Notes under the pieces: model-generated | Database searches by the model: none | Seen by the model: the letters and a program-made list of their open reading frames with translations, nothing else | What the model was told of the DNA's origin: nothing | Position numbers and translations under genes: made by a program | Shown: positions 17,649 through 25,534 of the stretch, piece after piece | Layout: every line of letters starts with the position of its first letter | Numbering within the stretch: the first letter of the stretch is position 1 | DNA from: an uncultured Oscillospiraceae bacterium | GTDB taxonomy: Bacteria > Bacillota > Clostridia > Oscillospirales > Acutalibacteraceae | Length of the DNA stretch: 64,000 nt | Direction: 5' to 3' | Assembly: GCA_902465155.1 (NCBI GenBank) | Contig: CABQLY010000007.1 | Coordinates: 1-64,000 of the forward strand

Positions 17649-18671
17649 TTAAAACTGCTCTAAAAAGCGGCGGTCATTTTCAAACAGTAGGCGAATATCG
17701 CTAATTTTGTGGCGGGTGGTGGTTAAGCGGTCCAGCCCAATGCCAAAAGCAAAGCCCGAATAAACCTCAGGGTCAATTCCGCAACCCTTTAACACCCTTG
17801 GGTGCACCATGCCGGCGCCTAAAATTTCAATCCACCCGGAGCCTTTGCAAACCCGGCAGCCCTTGCCGCCGCACTCCGAGCAGGAAACATCTACCTCTAC
17901 GCTGGGCTCGGTAAACGGGAAAAAGGAGGGGCGGAATTTTACTTTGGTCTCCGGCCCGTAGATCTCGTGCGCCATTTGCTCCAGCGTGCCTTTTAAATCG
18001 CACATGGTAATGCCTTTATCTACCACTAAGCCCTCTACCTGGTGGAACACCGGCGAATGGGTGGCGTCAACCTCGTCCGAACGGTAAACGCGGCCCGGGC
18101 AGATCATGCGAATGGGGGGCTTGCGCTGCTCCATGGTGCGAATTTGCGTAGCCGAGGTTTGGGTGCGCAGCAGCAGGTTTTCGGCCAAATAAAAGGTATC
18201 CTGCATATCGCGCGCCGGGTGGTCCTTAGGTACATTCAGCGCCTCAAAATTGTAATAATCGTTTTCAACCTCCGGCCCGTCTACCACATCAAAGCCCATA
18301 GACCGAAAAATATCTATTAGCTGGTTTAGGGTGCTGTTTAAGGGGTGCAGCCGCCCTAAAGCCGGTTTTTTACCGGGAATGGTAACATCTAAGGTTTCTT
18401 TTTCCAGCCGGCGGTCTAACGCGCGCTTTTTCATGGCGGCCATAGTCCCGGCAATGGTATTTTCAATATCGCCGCGAATTTCGTTGGCCAGCTGCCCCAT
18501 TTTCGGCCGTTCCTCGGCCGAAAGGGAGCCCATTTGCTTTAAAATAGAGGTTAGTTCCCCCTTTTTGCCTAAAAACTGAATTCTAATTTCGTCTACGCTG
18601 CGTTCATCTGCCGCATTTTTTAAAGCGGCGGCAGCCTGTGCGCGAATTTGCTCCAGCTTTTCTTTCATCAT
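17649..18671 (-). CDS. pheS: Phenylalanyl-tRNA synthetase alpha subunit
   Basis: This is the catalytic class II subunit, 340 residues. An N-terminal coiled coil (about 1-85) binds tRNA. Motif 2 (CPGRVYRSDEVDATHSPVFH, about 205-224) and motif 3 (GIGLDRL, about 308-314) are present. An internal CSECGGKGCRVC pair of CxxC-type knuckles (about 265-276) suggests a bound zinc. The start is ATG 18671, directly followed by a second ATG; AAGGGAAG is about 8 bases upstream. A longer open frame to 18797 is T-box RNA, not coding. It heads the pheS-pheT operon. Confidence 0.97.
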   Translation of the reverse strand: MMKEKLEQIRAQAAAALKNAADERSVDEIRIQFLGKKGELTSILKQMGSLSAEERPKMGQLANEIRGDIENTIAGTMAAMKKRALDRRLEKETLDVTIPGKKPALGRLHPLNSTLNQLIDIFRSMGFDVVDGPEVENDYYNFEALNVPKDHPARDMQDTFYLAENLLLRTQTSATQIRTMEQRKPPIRMICPGRVYRSDEVDATHSPVFHQVEGLVVDKGITMCDLKGTLEQMAHEIYGPETKVKFRPSFFPFTEPSVEVDVSCSECGGKGCRVCKGSGWIEILGAGMVHPRVLKGCGIDPEVYSGFAFGIGLDRLTTTRHKISDIRLLFENDRRFLEQF

Positions 18672-18690
18672 GCTAACAACTTCCCTTCTT

Positions 18691-18976
18691 AAAAAACAAA
18701 AACTTCGCCCCAGTAAAGGGACGAAGTAAATTTTTAAACACTCCGCGGTACCACCCAAATTTTTGGCCGTGTACTGCAAATAACACCAACCAAACACTTT
18801 GCTACCTTGTAACGCCGGTAAGGCGGCAGGGCCTACTTTACAAAAAAGCTTGGGTTCAACCCCGCTGCTAAGAAGTGAACTTCTAAACGGTGCCGCGCTA
18901 ACTGCCTTACAGCCGGTGAGCAGTATTCTCTAAAGCCGGAAAACCGAATGTACTTTTCTTCCTCGCTGCATTTTAC
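18691..18976 (-). promoter_or_regulatory. T-box riboswitch controlling pheST
   Basis: On the minus strand the T-box core TGGTACCGCG lies at 18753-18744. It is followed by an intrinsic terminator: stem 18727-18718 with 18711-18702, then a T-rich run to 18691. Upstream is a long structured Stem I region. TTC, a Phe codon, at 18879-18877 within GAAGTTCACTTC is the likely specifier. Uncharged tRNA-Phe would pair with specifier and T-box and prevent termination. The type of leader is certain; the exact specifier position is a reading by eye. Confidence 0.95.
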
Positions 18977-18982
18977 CTTGTT

Positions 18983-19011
18983 AGTATAGCACACTTTATT
19001 TTTAATTGCAA
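18983..19011 (-). promoter_or_regulatory. Promoter of the pheST T-box transcript
   Basis: On the minus strand TTGCAA (19006-19011), 17 bases, TATACT (18983-18988), just before the T-box leader. Confidence 0.7.
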
Positions 19012-19046
19012 GCCCTTTTAGGCCTTAATTTTTTAAAATTCAACGC

Positions 19047-19703
19047 TTACAATTCCGCCTTTACCGCCTGCCAAAAGCTCTCGGCAATTTCGGCCATGCC
19101 TAAATCGCCGGGGTGGTTAAACTTTCCGTGCGTTTCCTCCCGGTTCGGAATATTGCCTAAATCAATGTAAGTGTAGCCTTTTTCTGCGCACAAAGCTTTC
19201 TTTTCGGCGTCCAGCTCCGGGCGAATGTAAAAGCCGCCGCTTACAAAAACCTTTGCATTGCCCTTGGCGTTAAAATAATTTATTAAATCTCCTACGGCAG
19301 CCCCAAAGGTTTTGGCCGGATTTTTAAGTTCCTTATAGCCTTTATCTACATTTGCCCCAAAAAACGCCAGAATAATATCCGGCTCATAATTCTTTGCCGC
19401 ACTAAAAAAGTCGGCCGGGGTGTGGGTTAAAAAGCCGCGCTCGTAATTTGCAACCTGCGCAATACCAAAGGTGGAACCGGGCCGAACGGCGCAAAGCTTT
19501 TTCATAAATACATGTACATAATCTTTTTCGGTACAGCTGGCCGCCATACCGCAATCGTTTGTCCAACCAACCTTTGGTTTGGGGGAATGTTTTGTAATAG
19601 AATTCCCCAAAAACAACACCTTAAAATTGCTGTTCCCGTAAATAAAAACATCGGTTTTGTTTTGGTTTTTGCTTGGTATAATATTTTCCTGCAAATTTTT
19701 CAT
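19047..19703 (-). CDS. SGNH/GDSL-family hydrolase
   Basis: The 218-residue protein is probably an esterase or deacetylase. SGNH blocks are visible: block I FLGNSITKH with the nucleophile Ser (about 32-40), block III FFGAN (about 118-122) and block V HPGDLGM with the catalytic Asp and His (about 195-201). There is no signal peptide. The start is ATG 19703, which has AAAGGAG 8 bases before it. The gene stands alone, divergent from a lipid kinase. The substrate cannot be told from sequence; carbohydrate esters are common for this family. Confidence 0.85.
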   Translation of the reverse strand: MKNLQENIIPSKNQNKTDVFIYGNSNFKVLFLGNSITKHSPKPKVGWTNDCGMAASCTEKDYVHVFMKKLCAVRPGSTFGIAQVANYERGFLTHTPADFFSAAKNYEPDIILAFFGANVDKGYKELKNPAKTFGAAVGDLINYFNAKGNAKVFVSGGFYIRPELDAEKKALCAEKGYTYIDLGNIPNREETHGKFNHPGDLGMAEIAESFWQAVKAEL

Positions 19704-19760
19704 TTTGTTTGCTCCTTTCAACAAAATTCGACCGTTTTCCCCTATTAACAAAAAATTAAC

Positions 19761-19789
19761 TGGAAAAACAACAAATTTTGTGCTACAAT
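19761..19789 (+). promoter_or_regulatory. Promoter of the lipid kinase gene
   Basis: TGGAAA (19761-19766), 17 bases, TACAAT (19784-19789), about 30 bases before the ATG at 19820. The -35 box is weak. Confidence 0.4.
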
Positions 19790-19819
19790 AAGGTATCTTA
19801 TTTTTTAGGGGGGCTTTCA

Positions 19820-20749
19820 ATGTCTGAAAGCTATATTTTATACAATCCTTTAGCGGGAAACGGGCGCTGCGAAACCGCCGCGCGGCAGCTGAAAAAAACC
19901 TTTTTACCGGGGGCAAGGCTGCAATCTATGGTAGAAATTAAAAGCTACAAAGAATTTTTTGCCGGCCTTCCGCAGGACGCAACCCTGGTAATTTGCGGGG
20001 GCGACGGCACCCTAAACCGTTTTGTGAATGATATTAACGGGGAACTGCCCCAAAACAAACTGCTGTACTACCCGGCCGGCAGCGGCAACGATTTTGCCCA
20101 CGATGTTGGCTACCAAAAGGGCGATAAACCCTTTGAGGTTGCCCCCTACTTAAAAAACCTGCCGTTTGTAGAGGTAAACGGCTTAAAGCGCCGGTTTATT
20201 AACGGCATTGGCTACGGTATTGACGGCTACTGCTGCGAGGTTGGCGACGAATTACGCAAAAAGTCGGATAAACCGGTAAACTACGGTGCCATTGCCGTAA
20301 AGGGCCTGTTTTTTTACTACCACCCCACCAACGCCACCGTTACGGTAGACGGCGAGAGCCACGCGTTTAAAAATATGTGGCTGGCTCCTACCATGAACGG
20401 CCGTTTTTACGGCGGCGGCATTATGCCAACCCCGGCGCAGGACCGTTTAAACCAAGAGCGCAGCCTTTCGGTTATGGCCATGTACGGAGCCGGGCGGCTA
20501 AAGACCTTAATGCGCTTTCCCTCGGTTTTTAAAGGGGAGCATGTTAAATTTACCGACATGGTGCAAATTTTTAAAGGCATGGATATTACCGTTCGGTTTG
20601 AGCGCCCAACCGCTTTGCAAATTGACGGTGAAACCGTACTGGGCGTTACCGAATACCGCGCGTACAGCTGCCGGGTAAACGCCGAGACTGCAGAGGAAGC
20701 CAAAACCGCCGAAACCGGGGCCGAAGTAAAAGTGCCCGCAACGGTTTAA
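19820..20749 (+). CDS. Diacylglycerol/lipid kinase family protein
   Basis: This is a 309-residue enzyme of the DagK/YegS fold, which transfers phosphate from ATP to diacylglycerol or a related lipid at the membrane. Family motifs are YNPLAGNG (about 7-14), the nucleotide loop VICGGDGTLN (about 57-66) and PAGSGNDFA (about 86-94). The last ~20 residues are Glu/Ala rich and poorly conserved in appearance. The start is ATG 19820, with AGGGGGG 7 bases upstream. Whether diacylglycerol or another lipid is the substrate is not decided by sequence. Confidence 0.9.
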   Translation: MSESYILYNPLAGNGRCETAARQLKKTFLPGARLQSMVEIKSYKEFFAGLPQDATLVICGGDGTLNRFVNDINGELPQNKLLYYPAGSGNDFAHDVGYQKGDKPFEVAPYLKNLPFVEVNGLKRRFINGIGYGIDGYCCEVGDELRKKSDKPVNYGAIAVKGLFFYYHPTNATVTVDGESHAFKNMWLAPTMNGRFYGGGIMPTPAQDRLNQERSLSVMAMYGAGRLKTLMRFPSVFKGEHVKFTDMVQIFKGMDITVRFERPTALQIDGETVLGVTEYRAYSCRVNAETAEEAKTAETGAEVKVPATV

Positions 20750-20785
20750 AATAAAGCGGGTTTATAAAAGCTTAAAATTTTTAAG

Positions 20786-20816
20786 GGCCTTGCCGGCTGC
20801 GGCAAGGCCTGTTTTA
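20786..20816 (+). terminator. Bidirectional terminator between two convergent genes
   Basis: A 10-bp stem GGCCTTGCCG / CGGCAAGGCC (20786-20795 and 20800-20809) with a 4-base loop is followed by TGTTTTATTT. It lies between the lipid kinase and the aldose epimerase gene. Confidence 0.8.
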
Positions 20817-20837
20817 TTTGCAACAGCTTGGCTGCTG

Positions 20838-21689
20838 TTATTTTAATACGGTTATTTTGTGCGTGGCGGTGTATTCGGCGCCGGCCTCCAGCGCAATTAT
20901 TCCCCTTTTTTCCTCCAGCTTGCCGGTACTGTCTACAAAATCCTGAACGCCGGCCCAAGGCTCTAAACAAATGTAACCGGCGCCAGGCTTGGTCCAAAGC
21001 AAAAAGTAATCTTTGCCCGGAAATTCTACCTGCACCTGCTGCCCGTTTAACCGGTTACGCAAAATGGCGCTGCGGCTTTTTAAATCTAAAAACACCAGCG
21101 CGTCTACCGCAAAGTAACCTGTTTTAAGGGCAATGCTGTTGCCGTTTTGCAAAACGGGCACCGTGTGGTAGGTTAAAAGGTTGCCGTCTAATTCGTAGGC
21201 GTTTAGGGTTTCGTTGTTAGGAAAAACAACCTCGTAATTTTCTATGCCCTCCGGGCAGGCGTACGCCTCGTGCGAGCCAATTGAAAAATACATTTTATTG
21301 TTGCCGCTGTTTTTTACGCGGTAGGTTACCGTAACCCCGTTTTCAAGCAGCGTGTAGGTTACAAAAAGGGCAAAATGAAACGGGTACTGCTTTAAGGTTT
21401 CGGGCGTGGCGGTAAAACAAAGCTCGGCCGAGTTTTTAGTTTGGTTTAAAACCTGAAAGGTTGCGTGGCGGGCAAAGCCGTGCTTTTGCAAAGTGTACTG
21501 CCGGCCGTTGTAGGTGTAGCAATCCCCTTTCAGCCCCCCGCAAATGGGAAATAGCAGCGGGGCTACGCCCGTCCAGTAAGCCGGGTCGGCCCCCCACAAA
21601 ATGTTGCGCCCGTTACATTCAAATTCGCGCAGCTCGGCCCCAACCGGGCTAATAACCAGCCGTGCAGCGCCGTTTTTTAATTCTACCAT
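20838..21689 (-). CDS. Aldose 1-epimerase family protein (LacX-like)
   Basis: This 283-residue beta-sandwich protein resembles galactose mutarotases and the LacX/YihR group. SPVGAELREFE (about 14-24), ILWGADPAYW (about 30-39), LFPICGGL (about 46-53), KHGFARH (about 69-75) and SIGSHEAYACP (about 137-147) fit this family. It probably interconverts sugar anomers. The ribosome site before the ATG is poor. It is a single gene with its own promoter. The precise sugar is unknown. Confidence 0.85.
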   Translation of the reverse strand: MVELKNGAARLVISPVGAELREFECNGRNILWGADPAYWTGVAPLLFPICGGLKGDCYTYNGRQYTLQKHGFARHATFQVLNQTKNSAELCFTATPETLKQYPFHFALFVTYTLLENGVTVTYRVKNSGNNKMYFSIGSHEAYACPEGIENYEVVFPNNETLNAYELDGNLLTYHTVPVLQNGNSIALKTGYFAVDALVFLDLKSRSAILRNRLNGQQVQVEFPGKDYFLLWTKPGAGYICLEPWAGVQDFVDSTGKLEEKRGIIALEAGAEYTATHKITVLK

Positions 21690-21761
21690 TTACAAAACAC
21701 CACTTTTTTAAATAATTGCTTTTTAGCGTTGTACAACAGCCCAAAAAGCTTTTACTTTTAA

Positions 21762-21790
21762 AGTATACCACAGCAGATATGGAAAAACAA
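21762..21790 (-). promoter_or_regulatory. Promoter of the aldose epimerase gene
   Basis: On the minus strand TTGTTT (21785-21790), 17 bases, TATACT (21762-21767). Confidence 0.5.
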
Positions 21791-21850
21791 GGAAAAAAAC
21801 CGAACAATATGTAATTTTTAAAACAAAAAATTACCCGCCGGCGCTAAAGG

Positions 21851-23071
21851 TTAACCCTTAAAAAAGCCGGGGCTAAACGCTTTTGCCGCGCTGTTTAGGC
21901 AAGCGGCCCGCATAATGGCCTGCTCACCGTATTTTTCTCTAATTTTTAACATACTATCCTCAATTTTTTGCAGGCGTGCTGTTTCAACCGGCTCCCCAAA
22001 CAGGCTTAGCTGCTGCTGCACCAGGCTTTCGGGGCTTAAATTGGCGGCACGCAGGCCAATTGCCCGAACCGGGGTGCTTTTAGGGTACCCGTTTTTAAAA
22101 AGGGCAAAGGCGTGTTTTGCCAAAATGGCCGAATTGTTTGTAAGCTCGGGCAAAGGGGCGGTAAGCTCGGCCCCCTCAAACGCCGGGTTTACAACCGTAA
22201 CGCCAACGCTGCCGGCCAACAGCCCGTACTGCCGCAGCTGCACCGCAACCTTTTCGGCAAAGCCAATTAAGGCGGCGTAAACCTCAGAGGGGGTGGTTAA
22301 ATCCCGCTCGGCCGTTGCCGAACGGCTAACGCTTTTGGGCAGCGGCCGATTTTTGTAATCGGTTACGCTTTCACCGTCGGCCCCGTTGGCGGCGTTTTTT
22401 AGCTTAACGCCGTTTACCCCAAGCCGGGTGGTTAAGGCCTCCTTTGGGGCGTTGGCTAAATCGCCTACCGTAAAAATACCAAGCCCGTTTAACGCCTGCT
22501 TGGCTTTGCGGCCTACCATTAACAGCGCCTCGCACGGGAGCGGCCAAACCAGGCTTTTGTAATTTTCGCGGCTAATACAGGTAGTGGCGTCCGGCTTTTT
22601 TAAATCGGACCCCAATTTTGCAAAATATTTGCTAAAGCTAACCCCGCAGGAAACCGTTAAACGCAGCTCCCGCTTCATACGGCGGCGAATATCGTTTGCC
22701 ACCTGCACCGCCCTTTTAAAATTCATGGCCGGGTCCGAAAGGTCTACCCAGCACTCGTCAATACCAAAACATTCTACTTTTTCGGAATACTGGCTGTAAA
22801 TGGCCCGCGCCGCCGCCGAAAGCGATTCGTACAGCTCAAAATCCGGCAAAACGGTAATCAGCTCCGGGCATTTGGCCTTGGCCGACCAAACCGTTTCGGC
22901 CGTTTGAATTCCGTAGGCCTTTGCCGCCTCGTTTTTTGCCAGTACAATGCCGTGGCGCTTTTTGGTATCGCCGCACACCGCCAGCGGCAGCCCTTTTAGC
23001 GTAACATTTTTGGTTAGCGCGGCCGAGGCAAAAAAATTGTTTAAATCGCAATGTAAAATAATACGCTCCAT
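21851..23071 (-). CDS. dinB: Y-family DNA polymerase IV
   Basis: A translesion polymerase of 406 residues. The catalytic carboxylates are visible in HCDLNNFFAS (residues 6-15) and in the palm motif FGIDECWVDLSD (about 100-111). A helix-hairpin-helix (about 170-200) and the C-terminal little-finger domain follow. ATG 23071 is chosen because CGGAGAG lies before it; the open frame continues upstream into the LexA box. The promoter has an SOS operator at the transcription start, so DNA damage should induce this gene. It is a single gene. Confidence 0.95.
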   Translation of the reverse strand: MERIILHCDLNNFFASAALTKNVTLKGLPLAVCGDTKKRHGIVLAKNEAAKAYGIQTAETVWSAKAKCPELITVLPDFELYESLSAAARAIYSQYSEKVECFGIDECWVDLSDPAMNFKRAVQVANDIRRRMKRELRLTVSCGVSFSKYFAKLGSDLKKPDATTCISRENYKSLVWPLPCEALLMVGRKAKQALNGLGIFTVGDLANAPKEALTTRLGVNGVKLKNAANGADGESVTDYKNRPLPKSVSRSATAERDLTTPSEVYAALIGFAEKVAVQLRQYGLLAGSVGVTVVNPAFEGAELTAPLPELTNNSAILAKHAFALFKNGYPKSTPVRAIGLRAANLSPESLVQQQLSLFGEPVETARLQKIEDSMLKIREKYGEQAIMRAACLNSAAKAFSPGFFKG

Positions 23072-23092
23072 TTTTCTCTCCGTTTTAAAACA

Positions 23093-23104
23093 GAACATTT
23101 GTTC
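23093..23104. promoter_or_regulatory. LexA (SOS) operator before dinB
   Basis: GAACATTTGTTC is a perfect palindrome and fits the Gram-positive LexA box GAAC-RNRY-GTTC. It lies about 10 bases after the dinB -10 element, where a bound repressor would block transcription. Confidence 0.85.
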
Positions 23105-23113
23105 TTTTTTAAT

Positions 23114-23142
23114 ATTATACTCCCCTTTTTAAACTTTTGCAA
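23114..23142 (-). promoter_or_regulatory. Promoter of dinB
   Basis: On the minus strand TTGCAA (23137-23142), 17 bases, perfect TATAAT (23114-23119). Confidence 0.75.
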
Positions 23143-23202
23143 CCCCAAAAAGCTGGAAACTGCAAATTTTTAAAAAGAACCGTTCAAACCGGCTAAGAGC
23201 GC

Positions 23203-23235
23203 AAAAAGCCCAAAGCACCGGGCGGCGCTTTGGGC
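23203..23235 (-). terminator. Terminator of the YdcF-like gene
   Basis: On the minus strand a 9-bp stem GCCCAAAGC / GCTTTGGGC (23235-23227 and 23216-23208) is followed by TTTTT. It lies about 160 bases after the stop at 23393; nothing else is seen in that stretch. Confidence 0.75.
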
Positions 23236-23392
23236 GTAAAATCTTTTGTTTTTGTTTAAAACTTTACCTATTGTTAAGCTTAAGGTTTACAAAAGCGCAA
23301 AAATCAATTAGCGGCACCGAAAGCAGGGTGCAATTTTTAAGGCAAATGCCGGGCTTTAAAATCACAGATTCAAAAAATCCGCAGCTTTTTTG

Positions 23393-24154
23393 TTATTCGT
23401 TTGGCTGCACCTGCATGGCCTTGCAAATGCGGGTAAAAGCGGCATCGTTTGTTACATTCCCGCTTTGCTGCAAAGAAACGGTTGTACCCGAATACGGCTT
23501 TTCCCGCAAAAAGGCCGTTGTTAAAAAATCTTTATTTCTGGCGGCAATTTCGCGCAGGTCCCGAAAAAGCTGACCCTTGTAATTGTTGCCGCTGGCCGCC
23601 ACACCGCTAGCCGTTAGCCCTAAGGCCGAGGCCGTGTAAAGCGCGCGGTAAAGGTGGTAAGGCTGCGTTACAATAATTACGCTTTGGCAGCCATACTTGT
23701 TTTTTGCTAAATAAAGGCTGTCGTAAGTGCAGTAGCCCTCGTGATCCATAAAAACGGCGCTGCCGGGCACCCCCTGCTTCATGGCGTAGGCTTTCATTAC
23801 GCCAACTTCGTTGTAGTCGTCCTCCCTGTGGTCGCCGCTAACAATTATTTTTTTAACCTTGCCGGCCTTGTAAAGGCTAACGGCAGTGTCTAACCGGTCT
23901 TGCAGCATTAAGCTTGGAGTGTAGCCGTGCACGCCGCAGCCGGGTACTAAAATGCAGTCGGCCGTTAAGCTTTCGGCTGCCTTTTTGGTTACAATGCTTT
24001 TGCCGCCGCTGTACACCACGCAGGCGTTAAGCCCCAGTACCGCAATTAAAATTAAAATAACAAACAGCAATAAAAACCGGGCGGCCTTTTTAAAAATACC
24101 GCACCGCTTTTTAGGCAGTGCCTTTGGCGCCGCCATTGTAAAGTTCTTTTTCAT
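23393..24154 (-). CDS. YdcF/SanA-family membrane protein (DUF218)
   Basis: The 253-residue protein has a basic N-terminus, one membrane helix (about 26-47) and an outward-facing DUF218 domain. Family motifs include ILVPGCGV (about 68-75), SLMLQDRLDTAVSLYKAG (about 81-98), IIVSGDH (about 103-109) and VTQPYHLYRA (about 161-170). SanA affects envelope permeability to vancomycin in enterobacteria; the biochemical activity of the family is not settled. It is a single gene with its own terminator. Confidence 0.85.
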   Translation of the reverse strand: MKKNFTMAAPKALPKKRCGIFKKAARFLLLFVILILIAVLGLNACVVYSGGKSIVTKKAAESLTADCILVPGCGVHGYTPSLMLQDRLDTAVSLYKAGKVKKIIVSGDHREDDYNEVGVMKAYAMKQGVPGSAVFMDHEGYCTYDSLYLAKNKYGCQSVIIVTQPYHLYRALYTASALGLTASGVAASGNNYKGQLFRDLREIAARNKDFLTTAFLREKPYSGTTVSLQQSGNVTNDAAFTRICKAMQVQPNE

Positions 24155-24277
24155 AAAACGCCTGCACCACCTTAAAAGTTACTTGCTCAATAAAAATGAA
24201 TGTAATAATATTTTACCATAAATTTAAAAAATAGTACAGCGTTTTTTTGCGTAAATTTTGTGGAACTTTTTTTGCGC

Positions 24278-24307
24278 AAAAAAAGCCCCCGGCCAAAACC
24301 GGGAGCT
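24278..24307 (-). terminator. Terminator of cysK
   Basis: On the minus strand a 9-bp stem AGCTCCCGG / CCGGGGGCT (24307-24299 and 24292-24284) runs into TTTTTTT, 24 bases after the cysK stop. Confidence 0.85.
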
Positions 24308-24331
24308 TTAAAGCTAAAACTTTTAAACCAA

Positions 24332-25261
24332 TTATTCGGCAAACATGGGGGTAGAAAGGTAACGCTCGCCGGTATCGGGCAGCAAAGCAACAATGGTCTT
24401 GCCTTTATTCTCCGGTCGTTTTGCCAGCTGCGTTGCAGCAAATACCGCCGCGCCGCTGGAAATACCAACCAGCATGCCGTCCTCCCTTGCAAGGGCCTTG
24501 CCGGTGGCAAAGGCGTCCTCATTTTCTACCGGCAAAATTTCGTCGTAAATGCCGGTGTTTAAGGTTTTGGGCACAAAGCCGGCGCCAATGCCCTGAATTT
24601 TGTGCGGGCCGGGCGTGCCTTTAGAAAGCACCGGGGAGGTTGCCGGCTCTACCGCAACAATTTTTACATTGTGGTTTTTAGATTTTAAAAATTCGCCCAC
24701 GCCGGTTAGGGTGCCGCCGGTGCCAACGCCGGCCACAAAAATGTCTACCTTACCGTCGGTATCGGCCCAAATTTCCGGTCCGGTGGTTGCGCGGTGAATA
24801 GCCGGGTTGGCCGGGTTGGTAAACTGGCTGGGAATAAAGCTGTTTTCGGTTTCGGCGGCCAGCTGCTCGGCTTTTTCAATGGCCCCCTTCATACCCTTGG
24901 CGCCCTCGGTTAAAACCAGCTGCGCCCCGTAGGCCTTTAGCAGGTTGCGGCGCTCTACGCTCATGGTTTCCGGCATGGTAAGAATAACCTTGTAGCCCCT
25001 TGCGGCCGCCACGCTGGCAAGCCCAATGCCGGTGTTGCCGCTGGTAGGCTCAATAATAACCGAGCCTTTTTTTAACAGGCCCTTTTGCTCGGCGTCATCT
25101 AACATGGCTTTGGCAATTCTGTCTTTTACGCTGCCGGCCGGATTAAAAAATTCTACCTTGGCTAAAACAGTGGCCTCCAGACCCCGATTTGCCGAATAGT
25201 TTTTTAACTTAACCAACGGAGTGGAACCAATTAGATCGGTAATTTGCTCGTAAACTTTCAT
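24332..25261 (-). CDS. cysK: Cysteine synthase A (O-acetylserine sulfhydrylase)
   Basis: A PLP enzyme making cysteine from O-acetylserine and sulfide, 309 residues. The PLP lysine is in NPAGSVKDR (about 36-44), the substrate loop is PTSGNTG (about 67-73) and the phosphate cup is GVGTGGT (about 176-182). Start ATG 25261 has AAAGAGGG upstream; the longer frame to 25366 covers the promoter. The gene has a textbook promoter with a palindrome just after the expected start of transcription, so it is probably repressed when cysteine or iron-sulfur status is adequate (inference). Confidence 0.96.
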   Translation of the reverse strand: MKVYEQITDLIGSTPLVKLKNYSANRGLEATVLAKVEFFNPAGSVKDRIAKAMLDDAEQKGLLKKGSVIIEPTSGNTGIGLASVAAARGYKVILTMPETMSVERRNLLKAYGAQLVLTEGAKGMKGAIEKAEQLAAETENSFIPSQFTNPANPAIHRATTGPEIWADTDGKVDIFVAGVGTGGTLTGVGEFLKSKNHNVKIVAVEPATSPVLSKGTPGPHKIQGIGAGFVPKTLNTGIYDEILPVENEDAFATGKALAREDGMLVGISSGAAVFAATQLAKRPENKGKTIVALLPDTGERYLSTPMFAE

Positions 25262-25316
25262 TGTAATAACCCTCTTTATTTTTATTTTTCGGCCGGCGGC
25301 AAACTTGCCTACCAAA

Positions 25317-25333
25317 CCTACTTGTTTTGTAGG
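25317..25333. promoter_or_regulatory. Putative operator of cysK
   Basis: CCTAC-N7-GTAGG forms a perfect 5-7-5 inverted repeat starting within a few bases of the predicted +1. A further CCTACC half-site lies at 25308-25313. The form is compatible with an Rrf2-family (CymR/IscR-like) site, but the protein is not encoded here. Confidence 0.5.
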
Positions 25334-25337
25334 CTTT

Positions 25338-25366
25338 ATTATAATACCAAATATTTCATTTGTCAA
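25338..25366 (-). promoter_or_regulatory. Consensus promoter of cysK
   Basis: On the minus strand TTGACA (25361-25366), exactly 17 bases, TATAAT (25338-25343): full consensus for the vegetative sigma factor. Confidence 0.9.
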
Positions 25367-25394
25367 CCCCTTTTTTAAAATTTTTTAAATTTTG

Positions 25395-25423
25395 TTGCAA
25401 TGGCGGCCAATTTGTGGTAAAAT
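25395..25423 (+). promoter_or_regulatory. Promoter of the C26 peptidase gene
   Basis: TTGCAA (25395-25400), 17 bases, TAAAAT (25418-25423). The leader to the ATG is about 105 bases and contains a hairpin. Confidence 0.6.
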
Positions 25424-25441
25424 GCTGTTGTAAGAGCAATG

Positions 25442-25465
25442 GCGCTCCCGCTTTTTCGGGGGCGC
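25442..25465 (+). promoter_or_regulatory. Hairpin in the leader of the C26 peptidase gene
   Basis: GCGCTCCCG / CGGGGGCGC with loop CTTTTT, followed by TGTTTGTTTATT. It starts about 12 bases after the expected +1. It looks like a weak intrinsic terminator or attenuator; no alternative structure was identified. Confidence 0.4.
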
Positions 25466-25534
25466 TGTTTGTTTATTGGTATTTACATAGGTATATTTAG
25501 CTTTGCTGCACAATAAAATTAGAGGTGTTATTTT

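Noticed and set aside
24187..24522. A 111-codon minus-strand open frame upstream of the YdcF-like gene
   Set aside because: It lies largely inside cysK in another frame and crosses the cysK terminator.
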